A stretch of 64,000 bases of DNA from Leclercia sp. AS011 (GTDB lineage: Bacteria; Pseudomonadota; Gammaproteobacteria; Enterobacterales; Enterobacteriaceae). The notes below the pieces were generated by a model. The model was not told where the DNA came from. It did not search any database and saw nothing but the letters and a program-made list of their open reading frames with translations. The translations under genes and the position numbers were made by a program. This document shows positions 34,866 through 42,853 of the stretch, one piece after another. The stretch spans positions 186,001 to 250,000 of the forward strand of contig NZ_JBBCMA010000003.1 in the NCBI RefSeq assembly GCF_037152535.1. Reading direction: 5' to 3'. Position 1 is the stretch's first letter; the number at the start of each line of letters is the position of its first letter.

Positions 34866-34936
34866 GGGAGGATATCGTTGCTTCAGCAACGACCCGTAGG
34901 GCGAGGCGCAGCCGAGTAATCCTCCCGGATGCACCA
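34866..34936 (+). other. Structured tRNA-Arg-derived remnant in the tRNA array
   Basis: The last 19 bases (34918-34936) are the exact 3' end of the tRNA-Arg gene, including CCA, but the rest of the tRNA is gone. In its place is a stretch that folds well: an outer stem GGGAGGAT (34866-34873) pairs perfectly with ATCCTCCC (34919-34926); inside are TCGTTGC-TTCA-GCAACGA (34875-34892), CCC-GTA-GGG (34893-34901) and GGC-GCA-GCC (34905-34913). It resembles a four-way junction capped by a tRNA acceptor-like 3' end. It lies between copies 3 and 4 in the position of a fifth unit. It may be a pseudo-tRNA or a processed by-product of the precursor with its own role. Confidence 0.6.
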
Positions 34937-34965
34937 TTTACTGTTTCTAAAAGCATTTCCCCGAT

Positions 34966-35042
34966 GCATCCGTAGCTCAGCTGGATAGAGTACTCGGCTA
35001 CGAACCGAGCGGTCGGAGGTTCGAATCCTCCCGGATGCACCA
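34966..35042 (+). tRNA. argQ: tRNA-Arg(ACG), copy 4
   Basis: Identical to the other copies, anticodon ACG at 35000-35002, last gene of the array. It is followed by a T-rich stretch CATCTTCTCCCTCATTGTTT without a clear terminator stem. Confidence 0.97.
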
Positions 35043-35158
35043 TCTTCTCCCTCATTGTTTATTCCTTCGACGTTCCGTCAGCAATCATCTTCTCTGTCAG
35101 CGACAAAACCCCTTGTTTACGTTAAAGTATCGTTTTGTAATCCTTTTGCGAGAGCACG

Positions 35159-35725
35159 ATGTACGCACAGTATGACGGTTTGATCTTCGATATGGATGGC
35201 ACCATCCTGGACACCGAGCCAACGCATCGTAAAGCCTGGACTGACGTCCTTGGCCGTTACGGAATGCGTTTCGACTTACAGGCGATGATTGCCCTCAACG
35301 GATCTCCTACCTGGCGTATTGCGCAGGCCGTGATTGAACTGAATCAGGCCGATCTCGAACCGCATCTGCTCGCGCGTGAAAAAACCGATGCGGTCAAAGC
35401 GATGCTGTTAGACACCGTGCGCCCTTTGCCACTCATTGACGTGGTAAAAGAGTGGCACGGACGTCGTCCGATGTCGGTCGGGACGGGCAGTGAGAGCGCG
35501 ATTGCAGAAGCATTGCTCAATCATCTTGGGCTGCGCCACTATTTTTCTGCGGTGGTTGCCGCCGATCATGTTAAAAATCACAAGCCCGCCCCGGACACCT
35601 TCCTGCTGTGTGCAGAACGTATGGGTGTGCCAGCCGCGAAGTGCGTTGTGTTTGAAGATGCCGACTTCGGTATTCAGGCGGCGCACGCTGCCGGCATGGA
35701 CGCGGTGGACGTTCGCTTACTGTGA
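35159..35725 (+). CDS. yqaB: HAD-family sugar phosphatase YqaB
   Basis: A 188-residue cytoplasmic phosphatase, active in E. coli on fructose-1-phosphate and 6-phosphogluconate. The HAD motif D-M-D-G-T-I-L-D-T-E-P near residue 10 gives the nucleophile aspartate; V-G-T-G-S-E-S supplies motif II, K-N-H-K-P-A-P-D motif III and F-E-D-A-D-F-G motif IV. Its stop overlaps the GTG start of yqaA by 4 bases. Confidence 0.94.
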   Translation: MYAQYDGLIFDMDGTILDTEPTHRKAWTDVLGRYGMRFDLQAMIALNGSPTWRIAQAVIELNQADLEPHLLAREKTDAVKAMLLDTVRPLPLIDVVKEWHGRRPMSVGTGSESAIAEALLNHLGLRHYFSAVVAADHVKNHKPAPDTFLLCAERMGVPAAKCVVFEDADFGIQAAHAAGMDAVDVRLL

Positions 35726-36150
35726 GTGACCTGCTGTCACTGACCTCACTCTTCGCCAGCAGTTTTTTAAGCGCCACGCTCTTGCCGGGAAATTCGGAAG
35801 TGGTACTGGTGGCGATGCTCTTGTCCGGCGTAAGTCAGCCCTGGTTGCTTGTGTTAATAGCAACAATGGGTAATAGCTTTGGAGGGCTGACTAACGTTAT
35901 TCTTGGGCGATTCTTTCCGCTACGCAAAACGTCGCGCTGGCAGGAAAAGGCAGTCGGCTGGCTAAAACGCTATGGCGCTGCCACGCTTTTATTAAGCTGG
36001 ATGCCGGTAATCGGCGATTTACTGTGCCTGCTGGCGGGATGGATGCGCATCTCCTGGGGGCCGGTGCTCTTTTTTTTATGCCTGGGCAAGGCGTTGCGCT
36101 ACGTTCTCGTGGCGGTTGTGACTTTGCAGGGCATGACGTGGTGGCACTAA
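35722..36150 (+). CDS. yqaA: DedA/SNARE-associated inner membrane protein YqaA
   Basis: A 142-residue membrane protein with about four hydrophobic segments, in the VTT/DedA-related YqaA family, whose larger members handle lipid transport across membranes. The start is GTG, coupled to yqaB through GTGA. The function of the short E. coli YqaA is not established. The gene is followed by gshA after 71 bases. Confidence 0.9.
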   Translation: MSDLLSLTSLFASSFLSATLLPGNSEVVLVAMLLSGVSQPWLLVLIATMGNSFGGLTNVILGRFFPLRKTSRWQEKAVGWLKRYGAATLLLSWMPVIGDLLCLLAGWMRISWGPVLFFLCLGKALRYVLVAVVTLQGMTWWH

Positions 36151-36221
36151 TTGGACTGTTTGTGACCATGAACCATTACAATTATGCTAAATAAAATGAT
36201 TTTGACAGGCGGGAGGTCGAA

Positions 36222-37766
36222 TTGATCCCGGACGTATCACAGGCACTGGCCTGGCTGGAAAACCACCCTCAGGCTCTGAAGGGTATTCAGCGCGGTCTTG
36301 AGCGCGAAACGCTGCGCGTTAACGCGGATGGCAGTCTTGCAACGACGGGCCATCCACAGGCGTTGGGTTCGGCGCTGACCCATAAGTGGATCACGACTGA
36401 TTTCGCTGAAGCACTGCTTGAGTTCATCACGCCGGTGGATGGCGATATTGACCACATGCTGAAGATCATGCGTGATATTCACCGCTACAGCGCCCGCAAT
36501 CTGGGTGATGAGCGTATGTGGCCGCTCAGCATGCCTTGCTATATCGAGCAGGGCCAGGACATCGAGCTGGCGCAGTATGGCACGTCGAATATTGGTCGTC
36601 TGAAAACGCTGTATCGCGAAGGGTTGAAAAACCGCTACGGCGCGCTGATGCAGACGATTTCTGGCGTGCACTATAACTTCTCCCTGCCGATGGCATTCTG
36701 GCAGGCTAAGTGCGGCGAGACGGACAAAGAGGCGATCTCAGCAGGCTATTTCCGCCTGATCCGTAACTACTATCGCTTTGGCTGGGTTATTCCGTATCTG
36801 TTCGGCGCATCGCCGGCGATTTGCTCCTCGTTCCTGCAGGGCAAACCGACCACACTGCCGTTCGAGAAGACCGAATGCGGCATGTACTACCTGCCGTACG
36901 CCACCTCCCTGCGCCTCAGCGACCTGGGTTATACCAATAAGTCGCAAAGCAATCTCGGAATTACGTTTAACGAATTGCACGAGTATGTGGCAGGATTGAA
37001 GCGGGCGATCAAAACGCCGTCGGAAGCATACGACGAAATCGGGCTCGAGAAGGACGGTAAACGTCTGCAAATCAACACTAACGTTCTGCAGATTGAGAAC
37101 GAACTGTACGCGCCGATCCGTCCAAAACGCGTCACCCGCAGCGGCGAGACCCCGTCTGATGCCCTGCAACGCGGCGGTATTGAATACATCGAAGTGCGTT
37201 CCCTGGATATTAACCCGTTCTCCCCAATTGGCGTGGACGAGCAGCAGGTACGCTTCCTCGATCTCTTTATGGTCTGGTGCGTGCTGGCCGATGCGCCGGA
37301 AATGAGCGCTGATGAACTGCTGTGCACCCGTACCAACTGGAACCGGGTGATCCTCGAAGGGCGCAAGCCTGGCCTGACGCTGGGCATCGGCTGTCAAACG
37401 GCGCAGTTCTCGTTACAGCAGGTGGGGAAAGATCTGTTCAGCGATCTTAAACGCGTCGCCCATACGCTGGACAGCGTTTACGGTGGCGAAGCCTATCAGC
37501 AGGTTTGCGACCAGCTGGTCGAGTGTTTTGATAACCCCGAGCTGACATTCTCGGCGCGCATTCTGCGTTCTATGATTGATCAGGGGATTGGCGGTACCGG
37601 GCGTGCGCTGGCGGCGGAGTATCGCGATATGCTGCAGCAGGAGCCACTGGAGGTGTTAAGCGAAGCCGATTTTGCTGCGGAGCGCGATGCATCGGTGGTA
37701 CGTCAGGGTGAGATTGAAGCGGCGGATACTGAGTCGTTTGACGATTTCCTGGCGAAACAGGCCTGA
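36222..37766 (+). CDS. gshA: Glutamate-cysteine ligase
   Basis: A 514-residue enzyme that joins glutamate and cysteine, the first and limiting step of glutathione synthesis. The sequence follows E. coli GshA through its full length (start [22 protein letters not shown] near 64; [14 protein letters not shown] near 288). Translation starts at TTG 36222, as in E. coli, behind GGGAGG; a rare start codon that keeps output low. Glutathione itself feeds back on the enzyme. Confidence 0.97.
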   Translation: MIPDVSQALAWLENHPQALKGIQRGLERETLRVNADGSLATTGHPQALGSALTHKWITTDFAEALLEFITPVDGDIDHMLKIMRDIHRYSARNLGDERMWPLSMPCYIEQGQDIELAQYGTSNIGRLKTLYREGLKNRYGALMQTISGVHYNFSLPMAFWQAKCGETDKEAISAGYFRLIRNYYRFGWVIPYLFGASPAICSSFLQGKPTTLPFEKTECGMYYLPYATSLRLSDLGYTNKSQSNLGITFNELHEYVAGLKRAIKTPSEAYDEIGLEKDGKRLQINTNVLQIENELYAPIRPKRVTRSGETPSDALQRGGIEYIEVRSLDINPFSPIGVDEQQVRFLDLFMVWCVLADAPEMSADELLCTRTNWNRVILEGRKPGLTLGIGCQTAQFSLQQVGKDLFSDLKRVAHTLDSVYGGEAYQQVCDQLVECFDNPELTFSARILRSMIDQGIGGTGRALAAEYRDMLQQEPLEVLSEADFAAERDASVVRQGEIEAADTESFDDFLAKQA

Positions 37767-37774
37767 CAGAAAAG

Positions 37775-37848
37775 AAAAAGGCCACATCGCTGTGGCCAAA
37801 ATAACATCTCTGAAGAACAGGGATGATGATAACAAATGCGCGTCTTTC
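37775..37848 (-). ncRNA. micA: Small RNA MicA
   Basis: A 74-base RNA on the minus strand between gshA and luxS, the same place as in E. coli. Its 5' end, GAAAGACGCGCATTTGTTAT, is the conserved seed that pairs with ompA and other outer-membrane protein mRNAs. The 3' end is a terminator GGCCACA-GCGA-TGTGGCC followed by TTTTTC. It works with Hfq to lower porin synthesis during envelope stress. Confidence 0.95.
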
Positions 37849-37854
37849 ATATAC

Positions 37855-37881
37855 TCAGACTCGCGTTGAAATGAAGAGTTC
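37855..37881 (-). promoter_or_regulatory. Sigma-E promoter of micA
   Basis: On the minus strand GAACT (37881-37877) and TCTGA (37859-37855) stand 17 bases apart, 6 bases before the MicA 5' end. They fit the sigma-E consensus GGAACTT and TCTGA, as in E. coli micA. This promoter runs through the luxS ribosome-site region in the opposite direction. Confidence 0.85.
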
Positions 37882-37917
37882 ATTTTTTTTTAAAAAAATC
37901 ACTATCGGAGGTGACGT

Positions 37918-38433
37918 ATGCCGTTATTAGATAGCTTTACTGTCGACCATACCCGTATGGAAGCCCCTGCTGTACGCGTTGCGAAGACCATGCATACCCC
38001 GCACGGCGACACGATCACTGTATTCGACCTGCGTTTCTGCGTACCTAATAAAGAAGTCATGCCGGAGAAAGGCATTCATACGCTGGAGCACCTGTTTGCT
38101 GGCTTCATGCGCGATCACCTGAACGGTAACGGCGTTGAGATCATCGATATCTCCCCGATGGGTTGCCGTACCGGTTTCTACATGAGCCTGATTGGCGTGC
38201 CGGAAGAGAAACGCGTCGCCGATGCGTGGAAAGCCGCAATGGAAGACGTGCTGAAGGTGAAAGAGCAGAACCAGATCCCGGAGCTGAACGTTTACCAGTG
38301 CGGTACCTACCAGATGCACTCCCTGGAAGAAGCGCAGGAGATTGCGCGTCATATTCTTGAGCGTGATGTTCGCGTTAACAGCAATGAAGAGCTGGCCCTG
38401 CCTAAAGATAAATTGCAGGAACTGCACATCTAG
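37918..38433 (+). CDS. luxS: S-ribosylhomocysteine lyase LuxS
   Basis: A 171-residue enzyme that cleaves S-ribosylhomocysteine to homocysteine and DPD, the precursor of autoinducer-2. Metal ligands are H54 and H58 in [10 protein letters not shown] and C128 in Q-C-G-T-Y-Q-M-H. The GGAGGTGACGT ribosome site is strong. The MicA gene lies upstream on the opposite strand, and its promoter overlaps the luxS leader, which could give antisense effects. Confidence 0.97.
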   Translation: MPLLDSFTVDHTRMEAPAVRVAKTMHTPHGDTITVFDLRFCVPNKEVMPEKGIHTLEHLFAGFMRDHLNGNGVEIIDISPMGCRTGFYMSLIGVPEEKRVADAWKAAMEDVLKVKEQNQIPELNVYQCGTYQMHSLEEAQEIARHILERDVRVNSNEELALPKDKLQELHI

Positions 38434-38436
38434 CAA

Positions 38437-38472
38437 ATTACCCGGCCCTCAGCAAGGAGTGTGCCGGGTAAT
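38437..38472 (+). terminator. Terminator hairpin of luxS
   Basis: A 10-bp stem ATTACCCGGC / GCCGGGTAAT with a 16-base loop lies directly after the luxS stop. A short T-rich stretch follows. After it, an AT-rich region runs to the next gene. Confidence 0.7.
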
Positions 38473-38659
38473 ATTAGTTTCTTTATAAATTCCTAAAAGC
38501 CTGTCTCTCGTTGTGCATCCCTCTCTTTCTCTTTATTATTAAATTCAACGCATGATAGTTTTTTATATATTATATCTATGGATGATAGATTAGCGCTCAT
38601 TCACTGCAATTATAGATGCGTTAATATTTCATGGAATAGATAATAATTCAGAGGGATTT

Positions 38660-39028
38660 ATGAAACTTTATTTTACGGGCTCCGCGATTCTTTTTTCTGC
38701 TCTTCTCTTATCTGCCTGCACTTCTAAACCCGTTACAACGCCTATTGCCAAAGCTCCCGCCGAACGCAAGCAGGAGGTGCAGTGCTATCAGGAGTTCTCT
38801 GCGCTGCAAAAGCTCGACCCGGTGGCCTATGAATCCTACCGTAAGCAGTTCGATAATATAAATAAAAACTATCGAATTTATGAGTCGAATAAATCCCTGG
38901 TCGATGATAACGCTTCAGAGGTTATGCTTACCGAGATTAATAAAAAGCTGTCGCTGGTATGCGTAAGGATTCGTAATACGGTTTATACCAATATGATGAA
39001 CCGCGCTAATGAAATGAATAAGTTATGA
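38660..39028 (+). CDS. Small lipoprotein of unknown function paired with the coiled-coil FKBP protein
   Basis: A 122-residue protein. The N-terminal signal peptide ends in L-L-L-S-A-C, so it should be a lipoprotein on C20; the following T-S-K has no aspartate at +2 and so predicts the outer membrane. The mature part has two further cysteines, in V-Q-C-Y-Q-E-F and L-V-C-V-R-I, that could form a disulfide, and is otherwise helical and charged (Y-R-K-Q-F-D-N-I-N-K-N-Y). I do not recognise a family. It has a lower GC content than its neighbours, which suggests recent arrival. Its stop overlaps the next start by 4 bases (ATGA), so both proteins are made together. Confidence 0.8.
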   Translation: MKLYFTGSAILFSALLLSACTSKPVTTPIAKAPAERKQEVQCYQEFSALQKLDPVAYESYRKQFDNINKNYRIYESNKSLVDDNASEVMLTEINKKLSLVCVRIRNTVYTNMMNRANEMNKL

Positions 39029-41229
39029 ATAAATACTTCAGCGCAGCACTGTACTGCGGATTGTTATTATCGGGTGGGCAGGCGTTTGCAGCCGGAACGG
39101 ATTTACTGGAACGCCTGAATAATGAAAAAATTATCGGTAACGATTCAACCAGTCCTTTTATCGCTCCAGAAACCACGACAAATCCGCCGGACGCCGCACC
39201 GCAGCCCGCAAAGCCTGCTCGTCCTGCAGCTCGTGCGGTGCCTGCTAAAAACGACAAGGCCGTCGCGGTTAATCAGGCCAAACTGTCCCGACTTACCGAA
39301 GCGCTTCGCAAGGCCAATTCCACTATCGCCGGATTAGATAAACAGCTGAGCGCGGTAGAGAGCGAAAAGGCGCTACTGGAACAGGCGGTCGCTCACGAGA
39401 AGGAGCGCGTCGCTGAGAAAGAGCAGGCCCTCGCCTGGCTTAAATCACAGCCGGACGGCAGCGCGCAAAAGCTCGCCGTTGAGAGCCTCATTGCGACGCT
39501 GCCTAAGCCCGCTGAGGTCGATCAACATAAAAATGCCGCGCTGGCAGATCAGCTGAAAAACGCCAACGCGCAGCGCGACAGCCTGACTAAAGCGCTCGAC
39601 GATTTAAAAGCCCAGCTGTCAGCGCTGAACCTGCAAAAAGCCACTCTGGAAACCCGGCTGGCCGAGCGGGATAAAGCGTTCAACAGCGAGAAGACAAAGT
39701 CTGAGATTGCGCAGAACCAGCTCGAAGACGCCAAAAAAGTGATCGCCTCGCAGGAATCGCTGCTGGCCGTGCAGAAGAGCAGCGCCGGAAGCGACAAAGA
39801 GAAACTCCTCAAAGAGCTGACCGATCTGCAAACGCAGAAGAAAACGCTGGATACCCAGCTGGCCTCGCTGAAAGAAGCCAGTGCGAAAAACGCGACCCTT
39901 ACCAAAGATCTGACCGACCTGCAGACGCAGAAGACGGCGTTGGAAACGCAGCTGGCTTCATTGAAAGCGGCTAACGACAAAAGCGCCGCGCTGTCGAAGG
40001 AACTCACCGATCTGCAAACGCAGAAGCAAACGCTGGAAACCCAGTTGGCCTCGCTGAAAGACGCCAGTGCCAAAAACGTGACGCTCACTAAAGAGCTGGC
40101 CGAGCTGCAAACCCAGAAGAAAGCGCTGGAAGCCCAGCTCGCCACCCTCAAAACCAGCAGCGATAAGAGCACTGGCGCGGTGAAAGAGGCTGATGCCTTG
40201 AAAGCCCAGCTGTCAGCGCTGAACCTGCAAAAAGCGAACCTGGAAACCCGGATGGCCGAGCAGGAGAAGCTGCTGAACAATGAAAAGGTGAAGTCCGGGA
40301 TCGTGCATAACCAGCTTGAAGATGCCAAAAAAGTCATCGCGTCTCAGGAATCCCTGTTGGCTCTGCAGAAAACTAGCGTTGGCAGCGAGAAAGACAAAAG
40401 CGGTGCGCTGGTCTCCCAGCTGGCTACCGCCGGGAAAGAGGCTGAGGAGCTGAAAAAGCAGCTGACCCTGCTTCAGACGCAAAAAGCCTCGCTTGAAGAG
40501 CAGCAGAAAACGCAAAGCGCTTCCCTCGCAACGCTGACGGCCGAAAACCAGAAGCTGAAGGAGAGCCAGGCGGCACCTGGCAAAGAGGGAGCGGAAAAGC
40601 CGCGGGTGAAGATCGATAAGGCTGCGGCAAAAGATACCCTGACCAGCTACGCCATTGGTACCTGGTATGGCGATGCGGCAGATCGTGAGAAGAGCAAGCT
40701 GGATGGAATGAACAAAAAGCTCGACCTCAATGCCTTTATGCAGGGCTTTAGCGACAAGGTAAATAATAAGCTCCAGCTGGCGCCTGCCACGCTGACGAAG
40801 GAGCTGGCCGCGCTGGACCAGGTACAGAAAAAGCAGTTTGTCGCGACGCAAAGCGAAAACGAAAAGCAGAGCAAAGCGATCATGGCTAAGGCGGCGAAGG
40901 AGAAAGGGGCCAAACGACTGCCGGATGGTGCCATCTACCGGGTGATTCAGCAAGGTGATGCTCCCCTGATCACGGGTCAGAATGAGATCATTACCGAGCT
41001 TGATGAGGTACTGGGCACCGGGAAAGTGATGTCCAGTAAAGAGGTGCGCGCCAGCCGGGTGAAAGATTTACCGCCGCTGTTCCAGACGGTCGTGAAAAAG
41101 CTGGGGCTGGGCGGGGAGGCCAAACTGCACATTCCGGCGAAGCAGGCTTACGGCGAAGCGGGCGTGCCTGGCTTTGTGCCGCCCGGTACGGTCTCGATCA
41201 TTACGATTAAAATCATCGGCATTAAGTAG
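39025..41229 (+). CDS. Secreted coiled-coil protein with a degenerate FKBP-type domain
   Basis: A 734-residue protein. Signal peptide about 1-22 (ends Q-A-F-A); a proline/alanine-rich stretch about 44-75; a long coiled coil about 80-515 made partly of repeats; an FKBP_N-like region about 536-640 (Y-A-I-G-T-W, then L-D-L-N-A-F-M-Q-G-F-S-D); and a C-terminal FKBP-like domain about 652-734 with A-Y-G-E-A-G-V-P and P-P-G-T-V. FKBP enzymes turn prolyl bonds, but here the usual F-D-S-S motif and the tryptophan of V-I-P-G-W are missing (D-L-P-P-L-F instead), so activity is doubtful. It may act as a periplasmic rod or chaperone together with the preceding lipoprotein. Specific function unknown. Confidence 0.8.
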   Translation: MNKYFSAALYCGLLLSGGQAFAAGTDLLERLNNEKIIGNDSTSPFIAPETTTNPPDAAPQPAKPARPAARAVPAKNDKAVAVNQAKLSRLTEALRKANSTIAGLDKQLSAVESEKALLEQAVAHEKERVAEKEQALAWLKSQPDGSAQKLAVESLIATLPKPAEVDQHKNAALADQLKNANAQRDSLTKALDDLKAQLSALNLQKATLETRLAERDKAFNSEKTKSEIAQNQLEDAKKVIASQESLLAVQKSSAGSDKEKLLKELTDLQTQKKTLDTQLASLKEASAKNATLTKDLTDLQTQKTALETQLASLKAANDKSAALSKELTDLQTQKQTLETQLASLKDASAKNVTLTKELAELQTQKKALEAQLATLKTSSDKSTGAVKEADALKAQLSALNLQKANLETRMAEQEKLLNNEKVKSGIVHNQLEDAKKVIASQESLLALQKTSVGSEKDKSGALVSQLATAGKEAEELKKQLTLLQTQKASLEEQQKTQSASLATLTAENQKLKESQAAPGKEGAEKPRVKIDKAAAKDTLTSYAIGTWYGDAADREKSKLDGMNKKLDLNAFMQGFSDKVNNKLQLAPATLTKELAALDQVQKKQFVATQSENEKQSKAIMAKAAKEKGAKRLPDGAIYRVIQQGDAPLITGQNEIITELDEVLGTGKVMSSKEVRASRVKDLPPLFQTVVKKLGLGGEAKLHIPAKQAYGEAGVPGFVPPGTVSIITIKIIGIK
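39820..40191 (+). repeat. Four tandem 93-base (31-codon) repeats inside the coiled coil
   Basis: Four in-frame units start at residues 266, 297, 328 and 359, each beginning with T-D-L-Q-T-Q-K or A-E-L-Q-T-Q-K and going on to L-E-T-Q-L-A-S-L-K. The period is exactly 31 residues. The units are also similar in DNA. A second, longer repeat of 67 residues flanks them (see findings). Confidence 0.85.
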
Positions 41230-41245
41230 CCGGTACCGCACCCAT

Positions 41246-41277
41246 AAAAAAACGGATCTGCATGCAGATCCGTTTTT
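41246..41277. terminator. Bidirectional terminator between the FKBP gene and emrB
   Basis: A perfect palindrome AACGGATCTGCA / TGCAGATCCGTT flanked by A-run and T-run serves both convergent genes. Confidence 0.92.
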
Positions 41278-41289
41278 CTTGTCAGAGGC

Positions 41290-42846
41290 TTAGTGCGCGC
41301 CACCGCCTCCGCCGCCCGCGCCAAACGGCGGTTTGGCGAACCAGATTAGCCCCAACAGCACAATGAACACGCCTGCGGATATCCAGAAGATCTCATTAGC
41401 CGAGATAATCAGCCCCTGCGCGGTGATCTGCTGCGCTATCCAGCCCGACGCCTGCTGCTCGGTCATGCCCATCCCCTGCAGCTGGCTGTACACCTCCTGC
41501 GCCTGCGGATTGAACACGTTCACCGATTCCGTGAGCTGGGCATGGTGCAGCGACTCGCGGTTGGTCCACATGGTGGTGGTCATCGAGGTACCGATAGAGC
41601 CCGCCAGCGTACGCATAAAGTTCGACAGACTGGAGGCCGCCGCCATCCGTTCCGGCGGCAGGCCGGAGAGGGTGATAGTGGTCAGTGGCATAAAGAAGCA
41701 GGCCACCGCAAAGCCCTGAATGAACTGCGGCCACGCGGAGGCACCAAAGTCCATACCCGGCTCAAAGGTATAGGCACGCCAGTAGAAGCACACCGCATAC
41801 ATAATGAAGCTGAAGGTCACCAGCCGACGCATATCGAGTTTATGGGCGAAGCGGCCGATAATCGGCGACAGCAGGACCGGGATCACCCCGACCGGTGCCG
41901 ACGCCAGCCCCGCCCAGGTGGCGGTATAGCCGTAGACCTCCTGCAACAGCTGCGGCAGCAGAACAATCGCGCCGAAGTAGAGCATGTAGGCAAGGCTGAT
42001 ACACAAACAGCCTATGGTGAAGTTGCGCGACTTAAACAGCGACAGATCGACTATCGGGTTGTCATCCGTCAGCTCCCAGACAATCAGGAAGCTCAACGCC
42101 ACTACCGCCACCACCGTCAGCACGATGATCTCCTGCGAGGCGAACCAGTCCAGCTCCTTACCGCGGTCGAGCATGATCTGCAGACTGCCGATGCCCAGCA
42201 CCAGCAGCGCCAGCCCCACGCCATCAATACGCCGTTGTTCGGTGCGGGTTTCACGACCGCGCAGCGACTGCAGGGTCAGCAAAACCACCAGCGCGCCAAT
42301 CGGCACGTTGATAAAGAAGATCCAGCCCCAGTGATAGTTATCGCTGATATAGCCGCCCAGAATCGGGCCGCAGATCGGCGCGACGATCACCGTCATCGAC
42401 CACAGCGCCAGCGCGACAGAGCGTTTGGCGGGTGGGTAGTTGTTGAGGAGCAGACTCTGCGACAGCGGGATCAGCGGCCCGGCGACAATCCCCTGGATCA
42501 CGCGGAAGAAGATCAGCATGGTCAGGCTGTTTGACATCCCACACGCCCAGGAGGCAATCACAAAGGCGATGGTGGACCAGAGGAAGAGTTTCACTTCCCC
42601 GACGCGCTTTGCCAGCCAGCCGGTGATCGGGATGGAGATGGCATTCGCCACCCCGAACGAGGTGATGACCCATGTCCCCTGGCTCAGGGATGAGCCAAGG
42701 TTCCCGGCGATGGTCGGGATCGCCACGTTCGCGATGGTGGAGTCCAGCACCTGCATGAATGTCGCCAGCGACAGCGCAATGGTCATGATGACCAGCTGCG
42801 CGCCTTCCAACGGTTTTTGCGGTTTTTGCTGCTGCATAACGCTCAC
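41290..42846 (-). CDS. emrB: Multidrug efflux MFS transporter EmrB
   Basis: A 518-residue, 14-segment MFS (DHA2) transporter. It pumps hydrophobic compounds such as CCCP and nalidixic acid with EmrA and TolC. The family motif L-D-S-T-I-A-N-V-A-I-P-T-I is near residue 35, and the C terminus ends in a glycine-rich tail (A-G-G-G-G-G-G). Slightly longer than E. coli EmrB (512). It follows emrA by 7 bases. Confidence 0.96.
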   Translation of the reverse strand: MSVMQQQKPQKPLEGAQLVIMTIALSLATFMQVLDSTIANVAIPTIAGNLGSSLSQGTWVITSFGVANAISIPITGWLAKRVGEVKLFLWSTIAFVIASWACGMSNSLTMLIFFRVIQGIVAGPLIPLSQSLLLNNYPPAKRSVALALWSMTVIVAPICGPILGGYISDNYHWGWIFFINVPIGALVVLLTLQSLRGRETRTEQRRIDGVGLALLVLGIGSLQIMLDRGKELDWFASQEIIVLTVVAVVALSFLIVWELTDDNPIVDLSLFKSRNFTIGCLCISLAYMLYFGAIVLLPQLLQEVYGYTATWAGLASAPVGVIPVLLSPIIGRFAHKLDMRRLVTFSFIMYAVCFYWRAYTFEPGMDFGASAWPQFIQGFAVACFFMPLTTITLSGLPPERMAAASSLSNFMRTLAGSIGTSMTTTMWTNRESLHHAQLTESVNVFNPQAQEVYSQLQGMGMTEQQASGWIAQQITAQGLIISANEIFWISAGVFIVLLGLIWFAKPPFGAGGGGGGAH

Positions 42847-42853
42847 CTTCGGA

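Noticed and set aside
34384..35042. tRNA array as an integration site for a prophage or island
   Set aside because: No integrase gene or attachment duplication beyond the array's own unit repeats is visible.
34211..35055. Minus-strand frames with a repeated M-V-H-P-G-G-F-E-P-P-T start
   Set aside because: These are translations of the tRNA-Arg genes, a well-known spurious ORF.
39820..40191. Direct repeats as a CRISPR-like array
   Set aside because: The repeats are in frame, contiguous, without unique spacers, and encode coiled-coil units.
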